Positions 6,420 through 6,485 of a stretch of 6,485 nt of DNA are shown in pieces. The notes beneath the pieces were generated by a model. That model had not been told where the DNA came from. It searched no databases and worked only from the letters and a program-made list of their open reading frames with translations. Each line of letters opens with the position of its first letter. Within the stretch, counting starts at the first letter, position 1. The stretch covers positions 1 to 6,485 of the forward strand of contig CALEDU010000141.1 in NCBI GenBank assembly GCA_937949455.1. The letters run 5' to 3'. The stretch is from an uncultured Tepidimonas sp. Lineage in GTDB: Bacteria > Pseudomonadota > Gammaproteobacteria > Burkholderiales > Burkholderiaceae_C. The position numbers were made by a program, and so were the translations under genes.

Positions 6420-6485
6420 TCAGCGGCGCGGTGTTTGCTCGGCGAGTTGTTCGCGCAGCACGCTTTCGGCGTGTCGGGCGCGGGC
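6420..6485 (-). CDS. C-terminal end of an unidentified minus-strand gene (partial)
   Basis: On the minus strand a frame open from the window edge reads ARARHAESVLREQLAEQTPR and one more Arg before TGA at 6422-6420. The Ala/Glu/Arg-rich, helix-like composition and the position in tandem with the next minus-strand gene (79-bp gap) are typical of a real C-terminus. It is too short to identify, so it could also be a chance frame. Confidence 0.4.
   Translation of the reverse strand, partial: ARARHAESVLREQLAEQTPRR

Overview
The window looks like chromosomal DNA of a beta-proteobacterium, probably Burkholderiales and possibly Comamonadaceae-like. This is an inference from the high GC content, the GyrB C-terminus ending in NIDV, the divergent gst/purB pair, TACAAT-type -10 boxes and a protein that joins DUF3717 to DUF1289. 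Four housekeeping or conserved genes (gyrB 3' end, a YibF-like glutathione S-transferase, purB, the DUF3717-DUF1289 gene) frame a less GC-rich accessory block at about 560-3690.

Layout from left to right. 1-498 is the 3' end of gyrB, followed by a structured spacer. 574-2635 is an arsenic-resistance operon on the + strand. It holds a promoter/operator, an arsR of the C-terminal Cys-cluster type, a 21-codon ORF with its own strong ribosome-binding site, a thioredoxin/LMW-phosphatase-type arsenate reductase arsC, and the arsenite efflux permease acr3. ArsR senses As(III), ArsC reduces As(V) to As(III), and Acr3 exports As(III). About 2645-3090 is a decayed IS200/IS605-family (IS1341-like, TnpB-only) element. 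It keeps both end structures, but its tnpB has a frameshift and large internal deletions. Directly behind its right end, 3102-3380 is a wreck of a SbtA-type bicarbonate transporter, in which the first residues are fused in frame to the last membrane segments. About 300 bp without a recognisable gene follows.

3688-4311 (-) and 4356-5813 (+) are a divergent gst/purB pair. They share a 44-bp intergenic region built on a perfect 10-bp inverted repeat, and each arm carries a TACAAT -10 box for one of the two genes. The boxes sit so close to the ATGs that both mRNAs should be leaderless or nearly so. 5912-6340 (-) encodes the DUF3717-DUF1289 protein with a four-cysteine cluster. 6420-6485 (-) appears to be the last 21 codons of another minus-strand gene.

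No clearly new defence or mobile system is present. The most interesting points are the overlapping palindromic divergent promoters, the short SD-equipped ORF between arsR and arsC (possibly an arsI-like remnant), the reduced TnpB element with its potential guide-RNA scaffold end abutting the SbtA wreck, and the proline-rich insertion in PurB.
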